64,000 nucleotides of DNA from Moritella viscosa (lineage in GTDB: Bacteria; Pseudomonadota; Gammaproteobacteria; Enterobacterales; Moritellaceae), in the NCBI GenBank assembly GCA_000953735.1, contig LN554852.1, positions 3,111,846-3,175,845 on the forward strand, in the 5' to 3' direction. The notes beneath the pieces are model-generated. The model had not been told where the DNA came from. It saw only the letters and a list, made by a program, of their open reading frames with translations, and did not search any database. Made by a program: the position numbers and the translations under genes. Of this stretch, positions 31,187 through 39,083 are shown piece by piece (position 1 is the first letter of the stretch; each line of letters begins with the position of its first letter).

Positions 31187-31984
31187 TTAAGCTACTTTTC
31201 TTAATATCTGCTGCTCAAATTCCATCGGTGATAAATACCCCAATGTTGTATGTGGCCGCTTGCTGTTGTAATAAGCAAGGTAATCCAAAATACAGCGTTC
31301 AGCGTCTTTCTTTGTTTTCAAGCGATAGTAATGCATATGCTCGTGTTTGAAGCTTCTAAAAAATCGCTCTGTTGGTGCATTATCCCAACACTCACCTTTG
31401 CCGCTCATGCTGGGTATCATCTCCATTTTCGAAAGCATTTCCTGGTACTTGCCGCTTGCGTATTGGCTGCCTCTATCTGAATGATGCATAACTCCAGCAT
31501 TGGGTTTTCGTCGCCAGTAAGCCATCTGTAGCGCCTGCAAACACATTTCTGTTTTCATGTTGTCGGCAATACTCCATCCAATGATTTGCCTTGAATATAA
31601 ATCCATTACAACGGCTAAATACATCCAACCTTCAAGCGTCCAAACGTAGGTGATATCAGTTGTCCAATATTTATTGGGCTGCTGAACATCGAATTTACGC
31701 TCTAACAAGTTATCTGCAATATTAAAATTATGCTTACTATCAGTAGTTACCTTGAATCGTCTTGGGTAGCGGGCTTGCAAGCCTAAGCGTGACATTAAAC
31801 GCCATATTTTGTAATGACCAACATCAAAGCCTTCTTTGCGTAACTCATTGGTTAATCTGCGATAACCTAGCGTTTTTTTGTGTAAGTCGAATATCTCGGT
31901 AGCCTTAATCTCAAGCGCCACATCCCTATTAGGCGATGCTTTATTTGATAACCAGTGATAAAAAGCACTTGGGCTTACATCCAT
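31187..31984 (-). CDS. IS3-family transposase OrfB
   Basis: The DDE transposase part of an IS3-family element (265 residues from the first ATG; the frame is open further upstream towards orfA, as expected for a protein made by -1 frameshifting). It has an HTH_21-type segment (HKKTLGYRRLTNEL) and an integrase core with the three acids visible in WTTDITYVW, HHSDRGSQYAS and DNAPTERFFRSFK. It acts with OrfA on the element's own ends. The copy at 43116-43913 is identical. Confidence 0.93.
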   Translation of the reverse strand: MDVSPSAFYHWLSNKASPNRDVALEIKATEIFDLHKKTLGYRRLTNELRKEGFDVGHYKIWRLMSRLGLQARYPRRFKVTTDSKHNFNIADNLLERKFDVQQPNKYWTTDITYVWTLEGWMYLAVVMDLYSRQIIGWSIADNMKTEMCLQALQMAYWRRKPNAGVMHHSDRGSQYASGKYQEMLSKMEMIPSMSGKGECWDNAPTERFFRSFKHEHMHYYRLKTKKDAERCILDYLAYYNSKRPHTTLGYLSPMEFEQQILRKVA

Positions 31985-32043
31985 AACTTTACATGTAACT
32001 CGAATTGGAAATGTCTTCTTATACTCTGCGATGAACTGAAATC

Positions 32044-32355
32044 TTACTCGCTTTCCTTGGCAAAGAAGACTGCGGCCTTTTTTAAAATTTCTTTCTCCAT
32101 CAGCAGTTTTGCATTTTCTTTACGTAGTATTTCAAGTTCATTACGTTCGGATAGGTTTAGGCCTTCTTGTTTGGTTCCAGGTCTAGCTTGCGTGCCGCTT
32201 TCTGCTTGAACCCAGCGTGTAATTGCACTTAACGATACACCTAAGCTAGCAGCGGCTGCTTGTCTGGTATATCCTTGCTCAGTAACGAGTTTTACTGCGC
32301 CTTGTTTGAATTCAGTTGTAAATTTCGGACGTTTAAACTTAGTATTCATGATCAC
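32044..32355 (-). CDS. IS3-family transposase OrfA
   Basis: A 103-residue DNA-binding subunit: an HTH_Tnp_1 domain (FTTEFKQGAVKLVTEQGYT, then SLGVSLSAITRWVQ) followed by a leucine-zipper-like helix (SERNELEILRKENAKLL). The OrfAB fusion normally arises by frameshifting near the orfA end. Identical to 42745-43056. Confidence 0.9.
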   Translation of the reverse strand: MIMNTKFKRPKFTTEFKQGAVKLVTEQGYTRQAAAASLGVSLSAITRWVQAESGTQARPGTKQEGLNLSERNELEILRKENAKLLMEKEILKKAAVFFAKESE

Positions 32356-32478
32356 CTCTAATTAACATTATACTTAAATGCTTTAGAAGTGTCCGGTAGA
32401 ATTAAACCACATCATTTCATGAGTTTAACGATATCGATATCACTCTCCTTAAAACTATCAATAAACATCGAAGCATTA

Positions 32479-33365
32479 TAGCAATAACCTAATAATTTCC
32501 CCACACTTCATGGTATGACATATTCAGCAGATTTCAGACAACGAGTGTTGTCTATAAAAGAACAAGAAGATCTCTCAATCCGCAAAACGGCGAAGCGTTT
32601 TTGTGTAAATGAAACAACCATTCAATACTGGATGAAAGGATGGACACCGAAGGGAACAACAACTAAAAAACCAACAAAAAGACATAATGAAACCTTGTTA
32701 GAAGACATCAAAAATTACCCAGATGATTTTCAATCAGAGAGAGCATTAAGGTTGGGAGTATCTCAAACAGGGGTATCTCACGCATTACGACGATTAAAAG
32801 TAACAAGAAAAAAAAGACGTTAGAGCACCCTAAAGCTGACAAAGATAAGCGGCACACACATCAAACATTAATGGCTGGATACAACTCAGTAGAAAAGCCA
32901 ATAATATATATTGATGAAAGTGGCTTCACTTTGGATGCTCCAAGAGAGTATGGATATTCCGATAAAGGGACACGTTGCTTTGGTAAGCATGACTGGCAAC
33001 CTGGCAAAAGGATTAATGCAATTGGAGCATTACTTGGTTCTAAATTGTTAACAGTTAGCTTATTTAATGGAAACATTAACTCAGATGTTTTTTATCAATG
33101 GGTTATTGATGATTTATTGCCAAAAATAAAGTCACCTTCAATTATTGTTATGGATAATGCAAGTTTTCATAAACGTTCAGACATTGAAAAAGCAATATCT
33201 GAGCAGGGACATCAACTTGTCTTTTTACCTCCGTATTCTCCTGATTTGAATCCGATAGAAAAGAAATGGGCCCACGCTAAAGCGGTAAGACGAAAGCATA
33301 GGTGTAATGTCGACGATATTTTTTCTCAACACGGATTACGAGTGTATTTTATATGGTTATTGCTA
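32479..33365 (+). mobile_element. IS630-family insertion sequence, left copy (about 887 bp)
   Basis: The inverted ends TATAGCAATAACC (from 32477) and GGTTATTGCTATA (to 33367) are perfect over 13 bases and are flanked by TA, the duplicated target of this family. Two overlapping-frame ORFs lie inside. Confidence 0.88.
32515..32823 (+). CDS. IS630-family transposase, N-terminal frame
   Basis: A 102-residue helix-turn-helix part (YSADFRQRVLSIKEQEDLS, IRKTAKRFCVNETTIQYWMK and a second HTH with RLGVSQTGVSHALRRL). It ends at a run of eight A residues (32808-32815). A -1 shift there enters the second frame through an LEHPKAD stretch, so the functional transposase is probably a frameshift product. 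Confidence 0.88.
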   Translation: MTYSADFRQRVLSIKEQEDLSIRKTAKRFCVNETTIQYWMKGWTPKGTTTKKPTKRHNETLLEDIKNYPDDFQSERALRLGVSQTGVSHALRRLKVTRKKRR

Positions 33366-33431
33366 TATGTTCACACGGTTTACCATACAAAAATTGCTCA
33401 CGTGAAGACGATTTGTAGCCTGTTTGGATAA
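32871..33431 (+). CDS. IS630-family transposase, catalytic frame
   Basis: A DDE domain with IIYIDESGF, SIIVMDNASFHK and PYSPDLNPIEKKWA, the standard IS630 triad. The frame is open upstream of the ATG to the A8 slippery run. The IS end is at 33365, so about 21 C-terminal codons are read from flanking DNA. Identical to 41669-42229. Confidence 0.88.
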   Translation: MAGYNSVEKPIIYIDESGFTLDAPREYGYSDKGTRCFGKHDWQPGKRINAIGALLGSKLLTVSLFNGNINSDVFYQWVIDDLLPKIKSPSIIVMDNASFHKRSDIEKAISEQGHQLVFLPPYSPDLNPIEKKWAHAKAVRRKHRCNVDDIFSQHGLRVYFIWLLLYVHTVYHTKIAHVKTICSLFG

Positions 33432-33481
33432 AATCAATGAAGCAATCTGCCATCGAATGTTGGGTGATAATCCCGTCATCT

Positions 33482-34311
33482 GGTTCTGTCGCAAACTGGA
33501 GTTTAGTGGTTCAAAATGAAAGGTGTGTTTTTCCTCAGATACAATTATGCTGCTAAAGAATAAAACTGCTCCCATGGCGTCATATTTTCAGACTCCGTCA
33601 TCTGACCTTGCTTGAGCATAGAGCAAAGCTCAACACCTGCTAATGTTGATTCAGCACCAGCCCAAGACTTCCACCCTAAGCATTGATGCATTTTACCTTT
33701 CACTTTTCGATGGCTTTGCTCAACTATATTATTGAGGTATTTAACCGTGAGTACTTCAATCATTGAAAGCATATATCCAGACAACCAAAGACGTACATTG
33801 ATGGTATCTAGCGCAGCGATATTTGAACCACTTTGGTCAATAACAACTTTATCTGGCAATCCACTGCTGCCTATCGCTTTGTCAAAGAATGCCCGTGCAG
33901 CGGGTTCATCACGTCGTTCACTCAAATAAAAATCAATGATAGCACCATGCTTGTCGACTGCGCGATAGTAATAGACTGACTTGCCTTTTATTTTTATATA
34001 CGTTTCATCCATTCGCCATGAACTAGCCACTCGACGCTTCCTTTTTCTAAAGCGGGCTTCGAGCTGAGGTGCATATTTGATAACCCAACGATTTAATGTT
34101 GAGTTATCAAATCGGATATTTCGCTCAGCAAATATCTCTTCTATTTCACGATAACTTAACTTGTACGATAAGTAATAACGAAGTGCTTGCATGATGATCT
34201 CTTGCGGGAAATGGCATCCTGAAAAGTTAAGTGTCATGTTAATAATACTCCGTTATTGTGACGTTGCATTATCAACATATCGCTTTACGTCGTCAACTTT
34301 GCGACAGAACC
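33482..34311 (-). mobile_element. IS6-family insertion sequence, left copy (830 bp)
   Basis: Perfect 14-bp ends GGTTCTGTCGCAAA (33482) and TTTGCGACAGAACC (34298-34311). The flanking 8-mers CGTCATCT and AAACACGG do not match, as expected when IS6 elements recombine or form co-integrates. Confidence 0.93.
33545..34237 (-). CDS. IS6-family transposase (left copy)
   Basis: A 230-residue transposase of the IS26/IS6 type: N-terminal HTH region (ALRYYLSYKLSYREIEEIFAE) and DDE triad in WRMDETYIKIKG, VVIDQSGSN and NIVEQSHRKVKGKM. IS6 enzymes form co-integrates by replicative transposition. Identical to the right copy. Confidence 0.95.
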   Translation of the reverse strand: MTLNFSGCHFPQEIIMQALRYYLSYKLSYREIEEIFAERNIRFDNSTLNRWVIKYAPQLEARFRKRKRRVASSWRMDETYIKIKGKSVYYYRAVDKHGAIIDFYLSERRDEPAARAFFDKAIGSSGLPDKVVIDQSGSNIAALDTINVRLWLSGYMLSMIEVLTVKYLNNIVEQSHRKVKGKMHQCLGWKSWAGAESTLAGVELCSMLKQGQMTESENMTPWEQFYSLAA

Positions 34312-34312
34312 A

Positions 34313-34486
34313 AACACGGGCGATAAGACAGTAAAACTAACAAATCCAGAAATGGCTTGCGCCTGTGGCATATTACCAGCCAATTTTAGACGAGCATTAA
34401 AAAAACTTGAAGAAAATCAAGTTGTTGGGCGTAGAAAAGATGGTATTTATATTCGTTCTATCAATTCTTGGAAAGCTTCAAAATAG
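34313..34486 (+). pseudogene. C-terminal winged-helix fragment
   Basis: The last 57 codons of a DNA-binding protein whose front was removed by the IS6 element. LTNPEMACACGILPANFRRA, then LKKLEENQVVGRRKDGIYI, looks like a winged helix of a regulator or plasmid replication protein. The stop is at 34484. No further identification is possible. Confidence 0.5.
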
Positions 34487-34574
34487 TCATATTATTTGAC
34501 ATATATTTTTAATATGTCATTAATATACATAGGTTAGAAAACCACTTTTTAAAGCCATTATAAGGAGCTAAATA

Positions 34575-35180
34575 ATGATAGATTTTAAACACGACACGGT
34601 TAAGCTACATATAGCATTTGAAATAAAGAATGATTGCTATGTAAAAGTTAGAAAATTAAATGAAGAAAAAAACAAAATACTTCAAGATTTTATTGATGAA
34701 ATTGAAATGAGAAAAGATACCGATTGGGATCTTGGCTTAGAGTTTCAAAATAGAATAATGCCTCAAATGGCATCTTTTGGCGGTCAGATTTCAGGACTTA
34801 CAAGACTTGTAAAAAGTGAACTCGCTAAATATGTTTTATGTGTTTTAGTAGATAATAATAAAAATTATTTTCAACAATTCACAACAATGAATTTTTTAGT
34901 ATTCTCAAAATACTACTTGGAAACAGCACCAACCAACAAATCAATTTTACCATTAATTGATGATTCTATTCCTTGGAAAACTAAAAATATTAATAATCCG
35001 AAGTTCGCCAGAAAAGAAAAATTCTTGGATTATTTAGATAAATTGGATATAGATAAAAGCGGTGATTTTTGGGGTGACTGGTTTAATGAAGAATATTCAA
35101 AATATCGTGAATTGGTGAAACGAGACAGTCATAACGCACGAGAAAATTTAAAAATAATTAGAGATTCTATGGGGTTGTGA
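34575..35180 (+). CDS. Hypothetical protein, unknown family
   Basis: A 201-residue soluble protein that I do not recognise. It is A+T-rich and lysine-, aspartate- and asparagine-rich like other cargo in this region. There is no signal peptide. A central MPQMASFGGQISGLTRLVKS helix and a C-terminal GDFWGDWFNEEYSKYREL segment are the most distinctive parts. An AAGGAG site precedes the ATG. The gene ends 39 bases before the SGNH hydrolase gene, so the two may be co-transcribed, separated by a short tandem repeat. Confidence 0.6.
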   Translation: MIDFKHDTVKLHIAFEIKNDCYVKVRKLNEEKNKILQDFIDEIEMRKDTDWDLGLEFQNRIMPQMASFGGQISGLTRLVKSELAKYVLCVLVDNNKNYFQQFTTMNFLVFSKYYLETAPTNKSILPLIDDSIPWKTKNINNPKFARKEKFLDYLDKLDIDKSGDFWGDWFNEEYSKYRELVKRDSHNARENLKIIRDSMGL

Positions 35181-35183
35181 GAT

Positions 35184-35207
35184 AATCCTTAAATCCTTAA
35201 ATCCTTA
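35184..35207. repeat. Octamer tandem repeat ATCCTTAA x 3
   Basis: Three perfect 8-bp units directly upstream of the SGNH hydrolase start codon (35220). Copy number would change the spacing of any ribosome binding or promoter element. Confidence 0.75.
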
Positions 35208-35219
35208 AATAGGTTAACT

Positions 35220-36341
35220 ATGTTTCGCTCTATCTTTTTTTTGATTCTTATTGTTTTTTCCTTCTTGTATGGTGTTTATAGTTCCTCACGGAGTTTGTTT
35301 CCATATCCGCAATTATTAGCAATTTATAATGATATTCGTTTTGATAATAAAGTCTCTTTAGATTTTGTAAGTATTGATGAGAAATTAATATCTATATCTG
35401 GGCTGCCTTCTTATAGTGAAGATGGTAGTTATTTTAGATTACCTAAAAATGTGAAAGATCAGGCTAGGGTAGAACTTCGTCATTTATCAGAGCTTTCGGC
35501 AGGTGGTAAGGCTAGTTTTAAAACCACAGCAAATATATTAGAAATAAAAGCATTATTGAATGGTTATAGAACAGCTCCTCATATGACATCAATTATGCAA
35601 TACGGATTTGATGTTTATGTGAATGGTGAATATTCAGGTAGCGTTTCTACTAAAAATGTAAATAAAATATCTGATACGGTTAAGTTAGGAGTCGATAACA
35701 ACTTAAAAGATGTTGATGTCTACTTTCCTTCGTATGGAAAGGTTATAGATTTTGATATTTTGATCCCTAAAGGTGAGAAAGTTACTCGAACACCTAAACC
35801 AGAGGATAAAATTGTTTTTTATGGTAGTAGTATTACTCAAGGGTGTTGTGCGTCTAATAATGGTTTAGCTTACCCCACTATTATTGCCGAAAAGATAGAT
35901 TTTGAGTTACTTAATTTGGGGTTTTCAGGTAATGGGTTAGGAGATTTAGATATTGCTAATTACATATCCACTATCAAACCAAAAGTGCTTGTTCTTGATT
36001 ATTGGGCAAACCCTTCTGCAGAATTATATCGTAAGTCTTTACCTGAATTTTATTCCCTGGTAAGACAAAGTAATGAAACAATGAATATTATTGTTTTGGC
36101 TCCATTTGTTACGCCACATTTAAAAGAAATCCAAAGAGAAAAGTATCAATCTTCATATGAGTTCGTTATGGAAATGAAGAGGAAGGGTGATAATAATATT
36201 TTCTTTTTTGATAATCTTATTCATCATGATGAAGGGAGTGCTTTTGTTGATGCGAGGCACCTTAATAGTTATGGTAATTTCCTAGTGGCCAATAGATTTT
36301 TAGATTTTTTTGTTAAGAACAGAGCGTTAACCTCTAACTAG
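35220..36341 (+). CDS. SGNH/GDSL-type hydrolase, membrane-anchored or secreted
   Basis: A 373-residue protein with an N-terminal hydrophobic segment (SIFFLILIVFSFLYGVYS) that acts as signal peptide or anchor. A beta-rich N-terminal domain of about 150 residues is followed by an SGNH hydrolase domain. Block I is KIVFYGSSITQGCCAS with the nucleophile Ser near residue 203, the glycine block is LGFSGNGLGD, and the C-terminal DARHLNSYGN holds the catalytic Asp and His. Such enzymes deacetylate or de-esterify extracellular carbohydrates or other esters. It belongs to the cargo between two IS6 copies. The substrate is unknown. Confidence 0.8.
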   Translation: MFRSIFFLILIVFSFLYGVYSSSRSLFPYPQLLAIYNDIRFDNKVSLDFVSIDEKLISISGLPSYSEDGSYFRLPKNVKDQARVELRHLSELSAGGKASFKTTANILEIKALLNGYRTAPHMTSIMQYGFDVYVNGEYSGSVSTKNVNKISDTVKLGVDNNLKDVDVYFPSYGKVIDFDILIPKGEKVTRTPKPEDKIVFYGSSITQGCCASNNGLAYPTIIAEKIDFELLNLGFSGNGLGDLDIANYISTIKPKVLVLDYWANPSAELYRKSLPEFYSLVRQSNETMNIIVLAPFVTPHLKEIQREKYQSSYEFVMEMKRKGDNNIFFFDNLIHHDEGSAFVDARHLNSYGNFLVANRFLDFFVKNRALTSN

Positions 36342-36483
36342 TTATAATTTATTATGTAAGTGTATTTATATAAATCACACTTACATAACTCTCACAAACC
36401 ATAGTTAAAAAACCAGTTTTCAAACCAGTAGTCTTGACTGTTCTTTAATATGTGATTAACTAATATACAAGGGAATAAAAAAT

Positions 36484-37313
36484 GGTTCTGTCGCAAACTG
36501 GAGTTTAGTGGTTCAAAATGAAAGGTGTGTTTTTCCTCAGATACAATTATGCTGCTAAAGAATAAAACTGCTCCCATGGCGTCATATTTTCAGACTCCGT
36601 CATCTGACCTTGCTTGAGCATAGAGCAAAGCTCAACACCTGCTAATGTTGATTCAGCACCAGCCCAAGACTTCCACCCTAAGCATTGATGCATTTTACCT
36701 TTCACTTTTCGATGGCTTTGCTCAACTATATTATTGAGGTATTTAACCGTGAGTACTTCAATCATTGAAAGCATATATCCAGACAACCAAAGACGTACAT
36801 TGATGGTATCTAGCGCAGCGATATTTGAACCACTTTGGTCAATAACAACTTTATCTGGCAATCCACTGCTGCCTATCGCTTTGTCAAAGAATGCCCGTGC
36901 AGCGGGTTCATCACGTCGTTCACTCAAATAAAAATCAATGATAGCACCATGCTTGTCGACTGCGCGATAGTAATAGACTGACTTGCCTTTTATTTTTATA
37001 TACGTTTCATCCATTCGCCATGAACTAGCCACTCGACGCTTCCTTTTTCTAAAGCGGGCTTCGAGCTGAGGTGCATATTTGATAACCCAACGATTTAATG
37101 TTGAGTTATCAAATCGGATATTTCGCTCAGCAAATATCTCTTCTATTTCACGATAACTTAACTTGTACGATAAGTAATAACGAAGTGCTTGTATGATGAT
37201 CTCTTGCGGGAAATGGCATCCTGAAAAGTTAAGTGTCATGTTAATAATACTCCGTTATTGTGACGTTGCATTATCAACATATCGCTTTACGTCGTCAACT
37301 TTGCGACAGAACC
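36484..37313 (-). mobile_element. IS6-family insertion sequence, middle copy (830 bp)
   Basis: Same 14-bp ends as the other copies (36484 and 37300-37313). It differs from them by at least one base, which changes Met16 of the transposase to Ile. The flanks TAAAAAAT and CATTCAGC do not match. Confidence 0.93.
36547..37239 (-). CDS. IS6-family transposase (middle copy)
   Basis: 230 residues, identical to the other two copies apart from Ile at position 16. The DDE residues are intact, so it should be active. Confidence 0.95.
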   Translation of the reverse strand: MTLNFSGCHFPQEIIIQALRYYLSYKLSYREIEEIFAERNIRFDNSTLNRWVIKYAPQLEARFRKRKRRVASSWRMDETYIKIKGKSVYYYRAVDKHGAIIDFYLSERRDEPAARAFFDKAIGSSGLPDKVVIDQSGSNIAALDTINVRLWLSGYMLSMIEVLTVKYLNNIVEQSHRKVKGKMHQCLGWKSWAGAESTLAGVELCSMLKQGQMTESENMTPWEQFYSLAA

Positions 37314-37314
37314 C

Positions 37315-37445
37315 ATTCAGCGAACAGCACAAAAAAGAGCACGACAAATCAATCCTATTTTACGCGAATCACTAGAACCGGATAAATAACAAATGTGACA
37401 TTTCTACTTTGGTAAACTATGTGACATTTCTAACTTGCTTTAACA
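37315..37445 (+). mobile_element. Possible remnant of an IS21-like element end
   Basis: 24 codons (37315-37386, stop at 37387) continue from the IS6 border and read like a basic C-terminal tail (QRTAQKRARQINPILRESL). They are followed by two copies of ATGTGACATTTCTA (37393 and 37419, 26 bases apart). An ATPase-subunit tail followed by end repeats is the arrangement seen at the right end of IS21-type elements. The identification is tentative. Confidence 0.35.
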
Positions 37446-37494
37446 ACCCTTATGGGGCACTCGAACCCGCAATCGCGTCCTTTTTAACAAATTC

Positions 37495-38100
37495 TCATTC
37501 GCAGCCCCTAGTTACGCATATAAAATCATTTATATTAATAAACTTTGTGTAAATAGGCTCTTTTTCAATTTTTTTTGATTGCGAAATAAATACTAATACT
37601 TTACCCATTTCATTATTATCAATAGCCCAGTAGCTTTCAAATTGTTCTCTCGTATAATTTAACATACCCCATGCTGGGTCTTTTATTTGAATCGTAAATT
37701 CATCTATATGATTTAAAGAAACAAAGTGATCAATACCTTTTCTTTTTATATATAAAATAGCAGGTGATTCAATTGACATCAACTTTTCATATGTCATCCA
37801 CAATGGCAAACTTATTTTATTATACTCCCCAGCCAAATATTTTAAATCTGAAAAAGAATAATTTATTTTCAATCCAATTATATCTAAAAGCTCACCTTCA
37901 GTAACATCTACCCCATACCCATCAATTAGCACCCCAGTTAAAGATGCCAAACCACAGCTAACGTCAAAATCTTGCCTTACCACTTCAGAGAATTTCAAAT
38001 CAATATAAGATTTGAAATGGTTATTCTCTCTATATTTTTTGTTTTTTTCAATACTGCAACTTGAAACAAATAAACAAGAAATAAATATTAAAAACTTCAT
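37495..38100 (-). CDS. C39-peptidase-like lipoprotein
   Basis: A 201-residue protein with a lipoprotein signal (FVSSC, Cys15), so probably tethered in the periplasm. It is a papain-like C39 domain: Gln43 and Cys49 in VRQDFDVSCGLASL, His125 in DHFVSLNH and Asp141 in IKDPAWG form a complete-looking catalytic set. C39 domains cleave double-glycine leaders, and FapD of the Pseudomonas functional-amyloid system is a periplasmic relative. Its start overlaps the stop of the upstream membrane-protein gene (ATGA), and it is last in a four-gene minus-strand cassette. Processing of the Gly-rich cassette protein is the natural inference. Confidence 0.75.
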   Translation of the reverse strand: MKFLIFISCLFVSSCSIEKNKKYRENNHFKSYIDLKFSEVVRQDFDVSCGLASLTGVLIDGYGVDVTEGELLDIIGLKINYSFSDLKYLAGEYNKISLPLWMTYEKLMSIESPAILYIKRKGIDHFVSLNHIDEFTIQIKDPAWGMLNYTREQFESYWAIDNNEMGKVLVFISQSKKIEKEPIYTKFININDFICVTRGCE

Positions 38101-38417
38101 TGCACATCTAGATATTTAAGAAAAGGGGATATCAACCCTAAGAATGGAGAATATATCAACCCATAAAAAATATAATATCTATTTTTTATAACGTATGAAA
38201 AATTTAATTTGATCATAATTACTATGAAAACGTCCATAATAACTGTAACCATTAGTATCATAGTTGATTGATAATAATCATTAACTATATAAACATAAAG
38301 AATGTAACAGAGAAAAACCACTGAAATCAAAGTTTTTTTGATAGAACTGTTTGAATGTATTCTACGTAATGAAAAATAATGTACGACAAACAAACTGATT
38401 AATATAATACCCATCAT
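38097..38417 (-). CDS. Small polytopic membrane protein
   Basis: A 106-residue, very hydrophobic protein with about four membrane segments (GIILISLFVVHYFSL; TLISVVFLCYILYVYIV; MILMVTVIMDVFIVIMI; YIFYGLIYSPFLGLI). No family is recognised. It overlaps the C39-like gene by four bases, which indicates coupled translation and a shared task. Confidence 0.65.
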   Translation of the reverse strand: MMGIILISLFVVHYFSLRRIHSNSSIKKTLISVVFLCYILYVYIVNDYYQSTMILMVTVIMDVFIVIMIKLNFSYVIKNRYYIFYGLIYSPFLGLISPFLKYLDVQ

Positions 38418-38570
38418 AACTTAAACTTCGCCCACCTTAATGATTGTCAATGAACTACATGGAAGTGTAAACATGTCAACGAGTAATTGTCCAAAAAGTA
38501 TATAATATACTGAAACGTTAACTTTATTAAAATCCAGTACATAATTTACTGGATTAAATCTGTAAATTGT

Positions 38571-39053
38571 TTAATTTGATCCGTGACAATTATCACAACT
38601 GCCACCGCCACTGCCACCTGCGCTAGAACCACCACCACCACCAGACCTTCTTATGGACGTCATCATACCCTGTGCGCTAATCCCTAATGCAGCACCACCT
38701 AAACCAGATGCGATCTTCACTGCTTTCGAGCCTCCAGCTGCTATACCAACCCCTGAAGCCCCCGCAACAAAGCCTGAAACAGCGTTGATTCCTGCAGATG
38801 TCCAATCAATAGGCTTATCTGCGGAAATATCACCAGCGACCGATGCTGCTCCAGAACCAACACCACCTATCACTCCTGTAATTAATGGACCAGCACTGCC
38901 ACTCGTATTATCCGTTTCTTCTTCTGTCATATTTACAGCGTTTAATAATACTAATGATTCATATTTTTTTTCTTTCTCAGTCATTTCTACATTTGAGAAT
39001 GTAGGATTCGAAAAACACATGATAAATATAATATGATATTTCTTCATAATCAC
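38571..39053 (-). CDS. Gly/Ala/Ser-rich exported polypeptide with CxxC tail
   Basis: A 160-residue protein with a signal peptide (KKYHIIFIMCFSNPTFS), an acidic linker, and a Gly/Ala-rich segment full of GxxxG-like zippers (GPLITGVIGGVGSGAASVAG, later FVAGASGVGIAAGG). It ends in a poly-Gly/Ser tail, SSAGGSGGGSCDNCHGSN, with a CxxC. Glycine zippers and such tails recall class II bacteriocins and amyloid or pore-forming peptides. Together with the C39-like protein and the outer-membrane barrel it looks like the exported substrate of the cassette. I recognise no named family. The gene starts 18 bases after the barrel gene ends. Confidence 0.65.
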   Translation of the reverse strand: MIMKKYHIIFIMCFSNPTFSNVEMTEKEKKYESLVLLNAVNMTEEETDNTSGSAGPLITGVIGGVGSGAASVAGDISADKPIDWTSAGINAVSGFVAGASGVGIAAGGSKAVKIASGLGGAALGISAQGMMTSIRRSGGGGGSSAGGSGGGSCDNCHGSN

Positions 39054-39055
39054 CT

Positions 39056-39083
39056 TTTAAATATTAAATATTAAATATTAAAT
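39056..39083. repeat. Heptamer tandem repeat around TTAAATA
   Basis: Three to four units of TTAAATA between the Gly-rich gene and the barrel gene; the barrel gene's stop codon lies inside the repeat. This is the third short tandem repeat of the window. Confidence 0.65.

Larger units (their letters stand above)
31162..32409 (-). mobile_element. IS3-family insertion sequence, left copy (1,248 bp)
   Basis: The ends TGGTCAACTCAAATCGGACA (from 31162) and, on the other strand, TGGTTTAATTCTACCGGACA (from 32409) are imperfect terminal inverted repeats sharing TGGT and CGGACACTT. It contains orfA and orfB. Flanking triplets do not match, so this copy is not a fresh simple insertion. Confidence 0.9.
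32410..33481 (-). pseudogene. C-terminal remnant of an unidentified gene, split by IS630
   Basis: Minus-strand bases 33481-33366 encode QHSMADCFIDFIQTGY, then SREQFLYGKPCEH, and 32478-32410 continue with ASMFIDSFKES and DIVKLMK and a stop. If the IS630 element and one TA are removed, the frame joins exactly (GKPCEH-N-ASMF). The front of the gene is cut by the IS6 element and the IS3 end lies just after the stop. I do not recognise the protein. The same remnant is mirrored in the right arm. Confidence 0.55.
31162..34311 (+). repeat. Left arm of a 3,150-bp inverted repeat (IS3 + IS630 + IS6)
   Basis: This block is present in inverted orientation at 40789-43938. Corresponding coordinates add up to 75,100 throughout, all encoded proteins of the two arms are identical, and the borders coincide with IS ends: an IS3-type end outside, an IS6-type end inside. 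Confidence 0.92.
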
